Below are positions 9,341 to 17,801 of a stretch of DNA of 54,532 nucleotides, one piece after another. Each line of letters opens with the position of its first letter. The first letter of the stretch is position 1. Where the stretch lies: assembly GCA_020426325.1 (NCBI GenBank), contig JAGQQG010000036.1:1-54532 (forward strand), in the 5' to 3' direction. A program made the position numbers and the translations under genes. Below the pieces are notes generated by a model that was not told where the DNA came from, searched no databases, and saw nothing but the letters and a program-made list of their open reading frames with translations. The stretch comes from Planctomycetaceae bacterium. Its GTDB lineage: Bacteria > Planctomycetota > Planctomycetia > Planctomycetales > Planctomycetaceae.

Positions 9341-10420
9341 ATGAGTCTATTCAATTGGTGTCGATGTTGGGTGCCTTTTCTCGTCCTGACGATGATGTCA
9401 GAAAGTGACCAGAATGCCGTTGCCGCGGATCAAGTCCCGCAATACGAGTGGGTGAACGTCACGATGAATGCGGCCTTCGCGCCTCGTGACGGGGCGGGGG
9501 CACTGTCTTATGACGGTCGCATGTGGTTCATCGGCGGCTGGAATCCGATCGACACATATCGGGAGTTCTTCCCACGCATCTGCAACAACGAGGTCTGGAG
9601 TTCGCGTGATGGTGACGACTGGACGCTCGTGAAGCCCAATACATTCAACGACCAGTCGTTCGACTCAACATCGGACTGGGAAGGTCGGCACACCGCCGGT
9701 TACGCAGTTTATAGGGACCACATATGGATCATCGGCGGCGATGTCAATCAGGGCCATTACCAGAATGACGTCTGGAACTCAGTCGACGGGAAAAAATGGG
9801 AGTTCGTCAATCGCGACAAGCCCCTTCCGTGGTCGCCGAGAGCACTCCACTACACCGTCGTGCATGATGATCGAATCTGGGTGATCGGCGGTCAGACGAT
9901 GCCCGCATTCGCTAAGGAGTCAGACGTCGAGGCTTTCTATCGGGACATCTGGACCACGCAAAATGGTATCGACTGGCAAGAGGTGAAGCCTCAGGAACCA
10001 TACTGGTCGCCACGAGGGATGATCGGCGGAAGTGCTGTGATGAACGGACGCATCTGGATTCTGGGTGGCGGCACCTACGACACGCCCCAGACGCCGAAAC
10101 GCAACTTCTACAATGACGTCTGGAGTTCGGCGGACGGCGTGAGCTGGACCTGTCACATTGAATCGGCCCCTTGGGAACCGAGACAGTATCACGACGTCGC
10201 GGCCTGGGACGACCGCTTGTGGGTCATGGAGGGATACAACGGCACAAGTGGAAACCGCAAGGACGTCTGGCACTCAACCGACGGCGTCGAATGGCACGAA
10301 CTCCCGGAAACCCCCTGGAAGCCACGTCACGCGGCCAGCCTGTACGTTCACATCGACGCCCTCTGGATGGTCGCCGGGAACAACATGGAACCGGATGTCT
10401 GGAAGCTCGTTCGCAAGTGA
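9341..10420 (+). CDS. Secreted Kelch-type beta-propeller protein
   Basis: 359 residues from ATG 9341; a GTG at 9329 in the same frame is an alternative start. An N-terminal hydrophobic signal segment precedes an AAADQ-like cleavage region. The rest consists of Kelch-like blades of about 50-60 residues, each with an (R/D)-x-W-x-(I/M)-G-G motif (WFIGG, WIIGG, WVIGG, WILGG) followed by NDVW-S-DG-x-W. Such propellers bind carbohydrate or act as mutarotases/isomerases (NanM type), but no catalytic assignment is possible. In this island it could capture or isomerise an external substrate before uptake. Confidence 0.85.
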   Translation: MSLFNWCRCWVPFLVLTMMSESDQNAVAADQVPQYEWVNVTMNAAFAPRDGAGALSYDGRMWFIGGWNPIDTYREFFPRICNNEVWSSRDGDDWTLVKPNTFNDQSFDSTSDWEGRHTAGYAVYRDHIWIIGGDVNQGHYQNDVWNSVDGKKWEFVNRDKPLPWSPRALHYTVVHDDRIWVIGGQTMPAFAKESDVEAFYRDIWTTQNGIDWQEVKPQEPYWSPRGMIGGSAVMNGRIWILGGGTYDTPQTPKRNFYNDVWSSADGVSWTCHIESAPWEPRQYHDVAAWDDRLWVMEGYNGTSGNRKDVWHSTDGVEWHELPETPWKPRHAASLYVHIDALWMVAGNNMEPDVWKLVRK

Positions 10421-10501
10421 CTCGCCGTCTGCCGTGTACTCAACTCCCTTGTGTTCTCTCAGAGATAAGATTTGAAATCCGAAACCTGAAACATCCTTCC
10501 A

Positions 10502-11440
10502 ATGAACACATTACCAATCACTCCTGAAATACTCTCCTCCTCCGTCATCGCGGTGCCGCCGCTGGCACGAAATGCGGACTACTCGCTCAATCGCGATGAG
10601 AATCAGACGTTGATTCGTCATCTCGAAGCGGGCGGCGTAACTACTCTGCTCTATGGCGGAAATGCCATTCTGTATCACGTCGCGCTCAGCGAGTACGCCG
10701 AGTTGCTCGGCCTGTTGAGTGACGCGGCAGATGACGACACGCTGATGATCCCGTCGGTCGGACCGGCGTACGGGACAATGATTGATCAGGCAGCAGTCTT
10801 GCGGGACTTCGACTTCCCAACGGCCATGATCCTCCCTCAACGGGATGTCTGTACGGCGGCCGGGATTGCCACGGGCGTGCGAAAATTCGTCGACGCTTAC
10901 GGTCGCCCGGCAGTGCTATACATCAAACACGACGGCTTCATCGACGTCGGATCAGTGAAGCGTCTGATGGACGACGGGCTGCTGTCCTGGATCAAGTATG
11001 CCATTGTGCGAGATGACACGTCCGATGATCCCTATCTCAAGGAACTCGTGGACACCATCGGCCCGGATCGAGTTGTCAGTGGCATCGGTGAGCAGCCGGC
11101 ACGAGCGCACCTCCAAGAGTTTGGCCTGTGCGGCTTTACCTCCGGCTGTGTGTGCATCGCACCGGGACAGTCTATGCAAATGCTGCGTTCGTTGAAGTCG
11201 GGAGACACCGAGACTGCGGACCGCATTCGCAGGACGTTCCAACCGCTTGAGGACCTGCGGAACTCGATCAACCCTGTCCGCATACTGCATGCAGCGGTCA
11301 CCCTTGCCGGAATTGCGGAGATGGGCCCCGTCCTGCCGTTGCTGAGCGAGATCGACGCGAGTGATCGGGATCGCGTCCAGAGAGCGGCGAGGGAACTTTT
11401 GGCCCAAGAGGCTCCGCACGATGAAAGTGTTCACGCATGA
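10502..11440 (+). CDS. DapA/NanA-family (class I aldolase-fold) lyase
   Basis: 312 residues with the dihydrodipicolinate synthase/N-acetylneuraminate lyase fold. K165 in SWIKYAIVR is at the Schiff-base lysine position, and Y140 in VLYIKHDG is at the YNxP tyrosine position, though the NP residues are not kept. The GTTGE-like loop reads YGGNA. The enzyme therefore probably forms a lysine-bound intermediate with a 2-oxo acid; aldolase, dehydratase and deaminase reactions all occur in this family. Its stop overlaps the next start as ATGA, indicating translational coupling with the enolase-superfamily enzyme. Confidence 0.82.
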   Translation: MNTLPITPEILSSSVIAVPPLARNADYSLNRDENQTLIRHLEAGGVTTLLYGGNAILYHVALSEYAELLGLLSDAADDDTLMIPSVGPAYGTMIDQAAVLRDFDFPTAMILPQRDVCTAAGIATGVRKFVDAYGRPAVLYIKHDGFIDVGSVKRLMDDGLLSWIKYAIVRDDTSDDPYLKELVDTIGPDRVVSGIGEQPARAHLQEFGLCGFTSGCVCIAPGQSMQMLRSLKSGDTETADRIRRTFQPLEDLRNSINPVRILHAAVTLAGIAEMGPVLPLLSEIDASDRDRVQRAARELLAQEAPHDESVHA

Positions 11441-12603
11441 AAATCACCCGCATTGAAGCGATCCCGGTCAATGTCCCGCTCAAGCCGGGCATGACGACCA
11501 AGACATCACACGGCGTTCATGCGACGTCACCCTATGTCATCGTCCGGATCCATACCGATGATGGGCATATCGGACTGGGTGAGGCGACCGTCGCCCCGCG
11601 CTGGAGTGGCGAGACCAGCCTCGGCAGCATCGCGATCATCGAAGGCCTGTTCGCTCCGTTGCTCGTGGGCGAAGATCCGAGAGAGGTCACGCGGCTGCGC
11701 GGTCTGCTGGAATCGGCGATCCGACTCAACCCGTTCACCAAGGCGGCCGTTGAAATGGCTCTCTGGGACCTCTCTGGAAAAGCGGCGGGCGTGCCTGTTT
11801 ACCAACTGCTGGGAGGTAAGGTTCGGGACTTAATGCCAATCCGCATGGTTGTCGGTTCGATCGATGTGGCCGGTGCAGTGGAACTCGCGAAGTCATTTCT
11901 GGATCGAGGAGTGAAGTGCCTGAAGGTCAAAGTAGGACTTGATCCACAGCAGGACATCGAACGGGTACGGGCTGTCCGAGAACTCGCAGGGCCTGACATC
12001 CCGATCAGCGTCGATGCCAACTGCGGCTGGACCGTCTCGCAGGCGACGGAAACCCTTCAGCGGTTGCGTCAGTTCAACATTCTGTTCGCGGAGCAGCCGA
12101 TTGCGACCGGCGATCCGTCTGAACTGGCTGCACTGCGTCGACGGACCGAAATCCCCCTGATGGCCGACGAGAGTGCCTTCACGCCGGGTGATGTCTGGAC
12201 GCTGAGTACCCATCGAGCTGTGGACATCATCAGCGTCTACCCCGGCAAGAACGGCGGAATTTGCGGAACAGTGGAATGCGTTCACGCAGCCAAGGCGGCC
12301 GGGCTGCCCTGTGCAATGGGAAGCAATCTCGAACTGGGTGTCGGCACCGCAGCCATGCTGCATCTGGGTGCCGCACTCCCGACCATCGCCAGCGAACACT
12401 TCCCCGGCGACTTCATCGGCCCATTGTATCATCAGGTCGACCTCTTAAAGACTCCACTTCAGCTAGGACCTGCCGCTGCAACCGCCCCTAATGGACCAGG
12501 CTTAGGAGTGGAACTTGATGAAGCGCAACTGGAACAATACCGCGACCATTCCAAAGTCGCCCGAGCAACCGGATCCACAACCACAATCACATTTGAAGGG
12601 TGA
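11437..12603 (+). CDS. Enolase-superfamily enzyme, muconate-lactonizing (MLE) subgroup
   Basis: 388 residues with a capping domain (1-130) and a modified TIM barrel. K163-x-K165 (CLKVKVG) is the acid/base pair on strand 2. D193 (SVDANCGW), E219 (FAEQP) and D244 (MADES) are the magnesium ligands. K271 (YPGKNGG) is the opposing lysine on strand 6. This lysine-lysine layout marks the MLE subgroup (cycloisomerases, N-acylamino acid racemases, dipeptide and proline-derivative epimerases/dehydratases) rather than the histidine-based mandelate racemase/sugar-acid dehydratase subgroup. It is coupled to the DapA-like gene by an ATGA overlap and ends the island. Confidence 0.88.
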   Translation: MKITRIEAIPVNVPLKPGMTTKTSHGVHATSPYVIVRIHTDDGHIGLGEATVAPRWSGETSLGSIAIIEGLFAPLLVGEDPREVTRLRGLLESAIRLNPFTKAAVEMALWDLSGKAAGVPVYQLLGGKVRDLMPIRMVVGSIDVAGAVELAKSFLDRGVKCLKVKVGLDPQQDIERVRAVRELAGPDIPISVDANCGWTVSQATETLQRLRQFNILFAEQPIATGDPSELAALRRRTEIPLMADESAFTPGDVWTLSTHRAVDIISVYPGKNGGICGTVECVHAAKAAGLPCAMGSNLELGVGTAAMLHLGAALPTIASEHFPGDFIGPLYHQVDLLKTPLQLGPAAATAPNGPGLGVELDEAQLEQYRDHSKVARATGSTTTITFEG

Positions 12604-13444
12604 TGCTCACGGACATTCAGCAGATTGAGTAGATCACGGTTATCAAACGCCAGGACAATGCCGTCGAGAAGAAAACCTCCACCGCTATCGAATCGCGACG
12701 GCCAAATTTGGTCGGTTCCATCCGATAATCGGTTTCCCCTCCCCGTACAAAACACACACGCGAACAGGTCCTTGAGAGCGCTTTCGCCGCAAATCATTAC
12801 CCGGTAACGTTCTCGTAGATTCGTGATCAGAGCGATGCAAGCGGCTCGATCACGCGAATCTTGAACGCTGCGTCAACTGCTCAACAGATTGGCAAGTGGA
12901 AAAGAGAATTTGTTGAACAGTTTTGAGAGCGCAGAGGCTTATTCGGGCATTCTAAAGAAGCGTCGCTTAACAGCATGCTGCCTGTGACTCTGCCGGACCT
13001 GCTGATCGTCCGGCGAACGAGCAACGCAACCGGTCTTGACCGAAATAGCGCGCACCATAGGATCGGTGGTGTTCAACAGCGTGGCTACGCTCGGCGGCTT
13101 TCCAGCGGGATATAAACACGTTGTATCCCGTGAGTTTCCAAATTCTGCAAGAGAGTGGACGGTACCAAGAGACCCCACGCGTTCCGCGACGACCTACCGC
13201 CCGCGTGCGAGCGACCACAGGAACAGATCGAGTCCATCACAACCAGCGACATCGTCAGCAAGTCGCGGTTTGGTGGACTGTTCAACTCGTCCTCGCGCCA
13301 GTTGTCGTAAATACCCGCATTCCCAAACCTTCGATTTGAATCCGAGGCTGTTGGCGTTCTCCGATACGGCGCGCTTGATCTCGTCGGAGACACCATCCAG
13401 AAATTCGGCATAAGACACCAACTCACGCACAACAGGAGAAACGA
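12604..13444. other. Long non-coding or decayed stretch
   Basis: About 840 bases with no supported gene. Minus-strand open frames (12459-12797, 13194-13457 and the 239-codon frame 13085-13804) run antisense to, or across, real gene remnants and show no family motifs. The stretch marks the change from the catabolic island to the decayed mobile zone. Confidence 0.5.
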
Positions 13445-13654
13445 ATGCGACAACCAATCATACGACACGGCGGAAAACATTATCTTGCGGAGCGAATTGT
13501 TGTGTTGATGCCCCCGCGATCCAAAAACTCCAATGCTCCGGCTCCAGACGATCCCGGCTGTGTACACTATGTCGAGCCGTTCTTCGGCGACGGCTCTGTC
13601 CTGTTCGCGATGGCCCCTGAGGATATCTCGGAAGTCGTCAACGATCTTGACGGT
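13445..13654 (+). pseudogene. D12-class DNA adenine methyltransferase, N-terminal fragment
   Basis: An ATG at 13445 follows a GGAG ribosome site at 6 nt. About 70 residues match the start of Dam-like (MethyltransfD12) N6-adenine methyltransferases: GGKHYLAERIV, then HYVEPFFGDGSVLFA (the SAM-binding FxGxG-type motif) and VVNDLDG. The match stops abruptly at about 13654, where IS66 sequence takes over in another frame; the methylase frame ends at a stop at 13667-13669. The catalytic DPPY motif and the rest are missing, so this is a broken gene. Confidence 0.75.
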
Positions 13655-13853
13655 GAATCGTCGTGCTGATCGCGTGAAGCTGTTGTACTGGGACCGCGAC
13701 GGGGTGTGCATCTGGTTCAAGCGGCTAGAAGCCGGCACGTTTCGCTTTCCGGCGTCCCAAGAGGGACAGACGAGCATCACCATCTCCGCCGCGGAGTCGG
13801 CCATGCTGCTGGATGGCGTGCATCTGGCCAGTGTGCGTCGACGGAAGCGTTAG
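13653..13853 (+). pseudogene. IS66 accessory protein TnpB, C-terminal fragment
   Basis: From about 13653 the frame reads VNRRADRVKLLYWDRDG, then a W-F-K-R-L-E-A-G-T-F segment, and finally SAMLLDGVHL-x-SVRRRKR before a TAG. This is the characteristic C-terminal half of IS66-family TnpB (Orf2). The N-terminal half and the large TnpC transposase are absent. The fragment abuts the methylase fragment with no gap. Confidence 0.8.
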
Positions 13854-14007
13854 GTGTCGAAATACTCCGGTCGAATGAACGCATGTCACATCATTATCAG
13901 CAAATAGCAGTCGTAAATATCGCTACATGGCTCTGGCTCTCACGCATACGTATCTGTCAACCAATACCGTGTGTCAGAATTCTGACGGACCGTGAAATGA
14001 CAGCGGT

Positions 14008-14418
14008 TCAGAACGACTCACCAATTAACAGCGGCATTCGTTCGCTGCGGGTCATCACCCGGTAGTAGTGCGACGCGGGCTGCGTGATTGGATAAACCTG
14101 ATTCTGCACAATCACTCCCCGGATACCTTCCTTGACCTGATACCAGATTCCTCGGTCCACACAATACGTTGCTGGAATGTCCGCTTGCTTCGGCCTGCGT
14201 TCGGACCATGCCCTTGATTCCAGTTCCTCAAGTGGACACCACCCAGCCCATGGCATGATGACCAACCGTCCGTGATGCCAGACCGGGAGCACTCGGGGAC
14301 GCTGCCGGTAGAGGAACTGCACTTCCGGTTCACCGTCCCCACGATGCGTGACACGGTTCGATAACCGGTCAACCAGCTCGTCCGGCACTTCACATCTGGC
14401 TAAGGCAATGCCCATCAT
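14008..14418 (-). CDS. Small protein of unknown function coupled to the Y-family polymerase
   Basis: 136 residues from the ATG at 14418, which overlaps the polymerase stop in a TGATG arrangement; a GTG at 14427 is an alternative start. I recognise no family. It is not UmuD-like: there is no Ser-Lys autoprotease pattern. Visible features are VLPVWHHGRLVIMPWAGW and a later Y-Q-V-KEGIRGVIV segment, suggesting a small beta-rich fold. Tight coupling to the polymerase implies a shared role in the DNA damage response, perhaps as a partner or regulator; this is inference. Confidence 0.75.
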   Translation of the reverse strand: MMGIALARCEVPDELVDRLSNRVTHRGDGEPEVQFLYRQRPRVLPVWHHGRLVIMPWAGWCPLEELESRAWSERRPKQADIPATYCVDRGIWYQVKEGIRGVIVQNQVYPITQPASHYYRVMTRSERMPLLIGESF

Positions 14419-15578
14419 CAGAAACACGACTTCCCGTACACATCGCAGATATCGTAGCCGTAGGCTTCGTCCCCGTAGATATCGTTGATAGCCAGTGTCT
14501 CGGCACTGCGAACCGTGAACCGTCCCAACTTCTCATTCACGGTTCGCTTCAGTTCGTCCAGTTCCGGTTTGACCGGCTCAAACAGCGATCGTTGTTGACT
14601 CCCGATCACTTGTAACTCGTCAGCGACAATGTGCATGTGAGTGACCGGCTGACCTCGCCAGCCGATGACGAACAATTCCTTGGCAGCCGGTAACAACATC
14701 TCGCTGGCTCCCGTGGATGAAATCAGAGCCGTCTGACCGGACCACCCACCGGTCTTGAACGACAACCAGAGAGACAGCTTCCGTGTCACGTACCGATGCC
14801 AGAACATGGCCTCAACCAGTCGTTCCACGTTGCGGGCCACCCAACCCATGAGCCGGTCCCGGTCATCAGTCGTTCGTCCTACGCTCCCGCCACGGGCAAT
14901 CCGCTTGTGCATCGGTCGACTAATGGTGATCGGAGTGATGGGCGTCCCGTTCAATTCCCACCACAGGCCCTCACCCACTTTCGTCAGCAGTCGATTGACC
15001 AGTTGCCTGTCAGCCTGTCGAAAGTCGCCCACAGTCCGAATGTCATGGGCAGACAGCTTGATGGAACTCCGCAGCGCGATCCCGGTGATTTCCGTGACGG
15101 GGAGTTCATCAAAGTCACCCACGGCTGAGACCGAACACCCGAACGGCTTGCGGGCATCGGATGCCAGCTTGGCGAGTGTCCGGGATGCCGCAACACCAAT
15201 GCTGACCGGGACACCGACGCGGGTCAGGATGGTCTTCTGCATGGACCACGGATCAACGCCGGTCGCATCGAAGAACATCTCATCAATCGAGTAGTATTCA
15301 ACAGTCGGGCTGAACTCCCGCACGACGTCCAGCATGGACCGGGACAGCACTTCGTACCATCGGAAGTCCCGCTTGACGTACACGCCATGCGGACACACCT
15401 TGACCGCTTCCCAGATGGGTTGCCCGGTCTTCACACCGGCAGCCTTCATTTCGTAGGACTTCGCAATGACACACGCCCCTTGATTCCCCAGAACCCCGAC
15501 CGGGATTCCGCGCAGAGACGGGTAGCGAACCCGCTCGGCGGAAGCGTAAAAACAGTCTGCATCGACGTGTCCGATCAT
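14418..15578 (-). CDS. Y-family (UmuC/DinB-like) translesion DNA polymerase
   Basis: 386 residues. The palm motifs of Y-family polymerases are complete: D6 in HVDADCFYASAE and D99-E100 in YYSIDEMFFD, the metal-binding carboxylates. VSIGVAASRTLAKLAS lies in the following helix and a helix-hairpin-helix thumb follows. Q329-R-S-L-F333 resembles the sliding-clamp binding peptide (QxxLF). The C-terminus ends YDICDVYGKSCF. It would copy damaged DNA templates. The ATG at 15578 is 13 bp from the GAAC-N4-GTTC palindrome, so repression by a LexA-type protein is likely. It is first in a two-gene minus-strand unit and divergent from the SRAP gene. Confidence 0.92.
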   Translation of the reverse strand: MIGHVDADCFYASAERVRYPSLRGIPVGVLGNQGACVIAKSYEMKAAGVKTGQPIWEAVKVCPHGVYVKRDFRWYEVLSRSMLDVVREFSPTVEYYSIDEMFFDATGVDPWSMQKTILTRVGVPVSIGVAASRTLAKLASDARKPFGCSVSAVGDFDELPVTEITGIALRSSIKLSAHDIRTVGDFRQADRQLVNRLLTKVGEGLWWELNGTPITPITISRPMHKRIARGGSVGRTTDDRDRLMGWVARNVERLVEAMFWHRYVTRKLSLWLSFKTGGWSGQTALISSTGASEMLLPAAKELFVIGWRGQPVTHMHIVADELQVIGSQQRSLFEPVKPELDELKRTVNEKLGRFTVRSAETLAINDIYGDEAYGYDICDVYGKSCF

Positions 15579-15591
15579 GGCCGGACTTTAC

Positions 15592-15605
15592 TGAACATGT
15601 GTTCA
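15592..15605. promoter_or_regulatory. Candidate LexA/SOS operator (TGAACATGTGTTCA)
   Basis: A 14-bp palindrome with perfect 6-bp arms (TGAACA and TGTTCA, two-base centre). It contains GAAC-N4-GTTC, the core of the Bacillus-type LexA (DinR) box. It sits in the 43-bp gap between two divergent DNA-damage genes, where one bound repressor dimer would block both. The matching LexA gene is not in the window. Confidence 0.7.
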
Positions 15606-15621
15606 CAAGTACAGTGCAAAA

Positions 15622-16239
15622 ATGTGCCACCGATATCGAGCTGAATTGCGGGCAAGCCAGCTTGCCGAACTGCTCAAAATAGAGCTGTCGAGACTCGACA
15701 GCTTGCCGGACGGAGACCTTTACCCGACGTACGACGTCCCTGTCGTTCGGCTGACCGACGATGGCCGGGAACTGGTTGCGATGTCATGGGGCTTGCTGCC
15801 GTTCTGGTGGAAGCCGGGAAAGGGAGCCAGGTCAACTTTCCAACGCAAGACATTCAACGCCCGGTGTGAGACGATCCACGAGAAGCCCACGTTCCGGACC
15901 GCGTTCAAAACCCGTCGATGCGTCATCCCTGCAAGCGAGTTCTACGAAGGTCCGACAGGCCATGCTGCCTATTTCCGATTGAAGGATTCCACGGTGATGT
16001 CCTTCGCGGGCTTGTGGGAGTCATGCAGCATCGAAGGCGAGACGGTCGAATCATGCACGATCGTCACGACGTCTGCGAACTCACTCGTGGCCGATTATCA
16101 TCCCCGCAAGCGGATGCCTGTTATTCTGGACAGCGATGGTGTGCAACGTTGGCTTGATCCCGACGTGATCGAGAGACCAGCATTAGAATATCTGTTTGAA
16201 CCCTTCGATTCGTCGTTGATGGAATATCTTGGTGTGTGA
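15622..16239 (+). CDS. yedK: SRAP-domain protein (YedK/HMCES family), abasic-site shield
   Basis: 205 residues with the family's usual length and catalytic set. C2 directly follows the initiator Met and would be exposed by Met removal. N79 lies in FNARCET, E106 in PASEFYEG and H160 before PRKRMP. In known members Cys2 forms a thiazolidine crosslink with abasic sites in single-stranded DNA, protecting them during replication. Strict need for Cys at position 2 fixes the start at 15622. The gene is divergent from the polymerase and shares the GAAC-N4-GTTC palindrome, which lies 16 bp upstream. Confidence 0.93.
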   Translation: MCHRYRAELRASQLAELLKIELSRLDSLPDGDLYPTYDVPVVRLTDDGRELVAMSWGLLPFWWKPGKGARSTFQRKTFNARCETIHEKPTFRTAFKTRRCVIPASEFYEGPTGHAAYFRLKDSTVMSFAGLWESCSIEGETVESCTIVTTSANSLVADYHPRKRMPVILDSDGVQRWLDPDVIERPALEYLFEPFDSSLMEYLGV

Positions 16240-16355
16240 TTCGATTCAGCTGTGGAATTCCGCACAAGCAACTGTCCGGATCCCTCCACTTTTTGCTTGC
16301 GTTGAACTCTGTCACAATGCAACCGTCTATGGTGGCATAGGGGGCCAGCAGAGCA

Positions 16356-16787
16356 ATGCAAGTTCACTGTCCAGATTGTTCGACACGCTACCGGGTGGAT
16401 GATGAACACGGCGGACGCTGGAGAGATTGCTCCAAATGCGGGGCAAAGTTCATGCTGCCAATTCCGGTCGCCTCCTGCTTACCTGAATGGGCCTTAAGTG
16501 CACCGTGGCCGAAGTTGCTTCGATTCGTCAACAACAGCGGTGCCCGTGGTCATAGTCCGGGAACCATTAATGAATTCACTCGCATCATCGAACAGAGACG
16601 CTGGGAGGAGGAAGCACGCGTCCGATATCGGGCAGCGACTTCTGAGGGGCGTCCTGTGCTGTCTCAGCGTGAACGGATCTGGGAGGTCTCTGAAAGCCGG
16701 CTTCGGAGACGTCACAAGCTGGAAGAACTGCAAAGGCTTTGTCCGCACGAATTCGAGCGGTTGAATGCCGACCTGTTTAGGATGTAG
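16356..16787 (+). CDS. Small zinc-ribbon protein of unknown function
   Basis: 143 residues. The N-terminus has a CPDC...CSKC zinc ribbon (residues 5-8 and 25-28) of the MJ0042 type, with the usual YRVDDEHGG spacer. The rest is charged and rich in Arg and Glu, with a probable helical region (about 75-140). There is no membrane segment and no catalytic motif. The ribosome site is weak. It lies between the SRAP gene and a decayed transposase; a link to the SOS cassette cannot be shown. Confidence 0.65.
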   Translation: MQVHCPDCSTRYRVDDEHGGRWRDCSKCGAKFMLPIPVASCLPEWALSAPWPKLLRFVNNSGARGHSPGTINEFTRIIEQRRWEEEARVRYRAATSEGRPVLSQRERIWEVSESRLRRRHKLEELQRLCPHEFERLNADLFRM

Positions 16788-17048
16788 GGATATCTGGCCA
16801 ATGCCGTTGGCGGGACGTCAGACGATAGAATCGACATTGAAATTCGACAGAGCAGTAGTGAACTGTGTGGCGTTGCTCGGTGCAAACGCTACTCGAATGG
16901 AACGTGCGCTTCCGCCGGAGATGTTCGGGACTTTACAGCGGCTTTCATGTTGAGCAAGGCTCCACACGGCTTGTCGAGCAGCGATGCGAGCGAGTCCACC
17001 CGGTCTCCCGCACATTTGTGTATAAGCGTGCAAGATCATATTAACTGC

Positions 17049-17556
17049 TCGCGGGGTGGGTTGGTGACGTTCTATGTGCTGAACTCAATGCGGTTGAAGT
17101 CGCGGGAGAATGTGGCGGCGGGGGTGACGGCCAGTCCAGATGCGGCTTGGGGCCGGCAGATGGCTTGGAACCTGACGTGTGACGAGGATGGCTTTCTGAT
17201 TGGGACGACGCATCTGATTCTGGATCGGGACACGAAGTTTGTGCCGCTGAGGCGGTATCTGCAGGAGCACACAGTGGTGAATCCGGTGTTGTTACCGCCT
17301 CTGTCGCCCGATTTGAATGCTCATCTGGAGAGGCAATTCAGAAGCATGAAGTCCGAGTGTCTGGGCCGGATTGATCTTCTTCAGTGAACGTGCATTGCGG
17401 CAGTGGGGCGCTCACTACCATGCGGAGCGAAATCATCAGGAGCTTTGCAGTCAGTTAATCGTAATGCAAGATGAGGGGGTGAATTCAGCAGGTGAGGTCA
17501 AACTCAGCGAACGGCTGGGTGGTCTGCTGCGGTACTACCACCGACGTGCAGCCTGA
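17049..17556 (+). pseudogene. Decayed transposase with rve (integrase) core
   Basis: The first frame (to about 17387) gives GGLVTFYVL, then NLTCDEDGFLIG, LILDRDTKF and LLPPLSPDLNAHLERQFRS-KSECL. This is the integrase-core D-D-E region of a transposase type common in planctomycetes. The match then jumps to a second frame (from about 17371: FFSERALR, HYHAERNHQ, ERLGGLLRYYHRRAA) that ends at 17556. The N-terminal DNA-binding part is missing and the central part is frameshifted, so the gene is dead. Confidence 0.8.
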
Positions 17557-17801
17557 TGCCCTTTGCTGGCTCATGATTGACGAGTGACGCTGGTTGTGAG
17601 TGCACCTTTCTACGAGTTCAACCGTCATCAGCGATCGATTTCATCGGGAACCTACCACTGCTGTGACGGATCAACCCGACAACTCCACCGCCCTGGCACC
17701 AAGTCTCGGTTCCGACTGATCCGGCTTCTCATCGGATCAGTTTTGACCATACTAAGCACTTCTTTCTGCCGGGTAGTCGCCTCAGACGTAGTTCATCTGA
17801 T

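Noticed and set aside
11893-12432. 179-codon open frame on the minus strand
   Set aside because: Antisense to the MLE-type enzyme with all its catalytic residues.
13085-13804. 239-codon open frame on the minus strand
   Set aside because: Runs antisense across the methylase and IS66 fragments and has no motif or ribosome site.
14008-15578. Reading the two genes as a UmuDC pair
   Set aside because: The small gene lies downstream of the polymerase and lacks the Ser-Lys protease pattern of UmuD.
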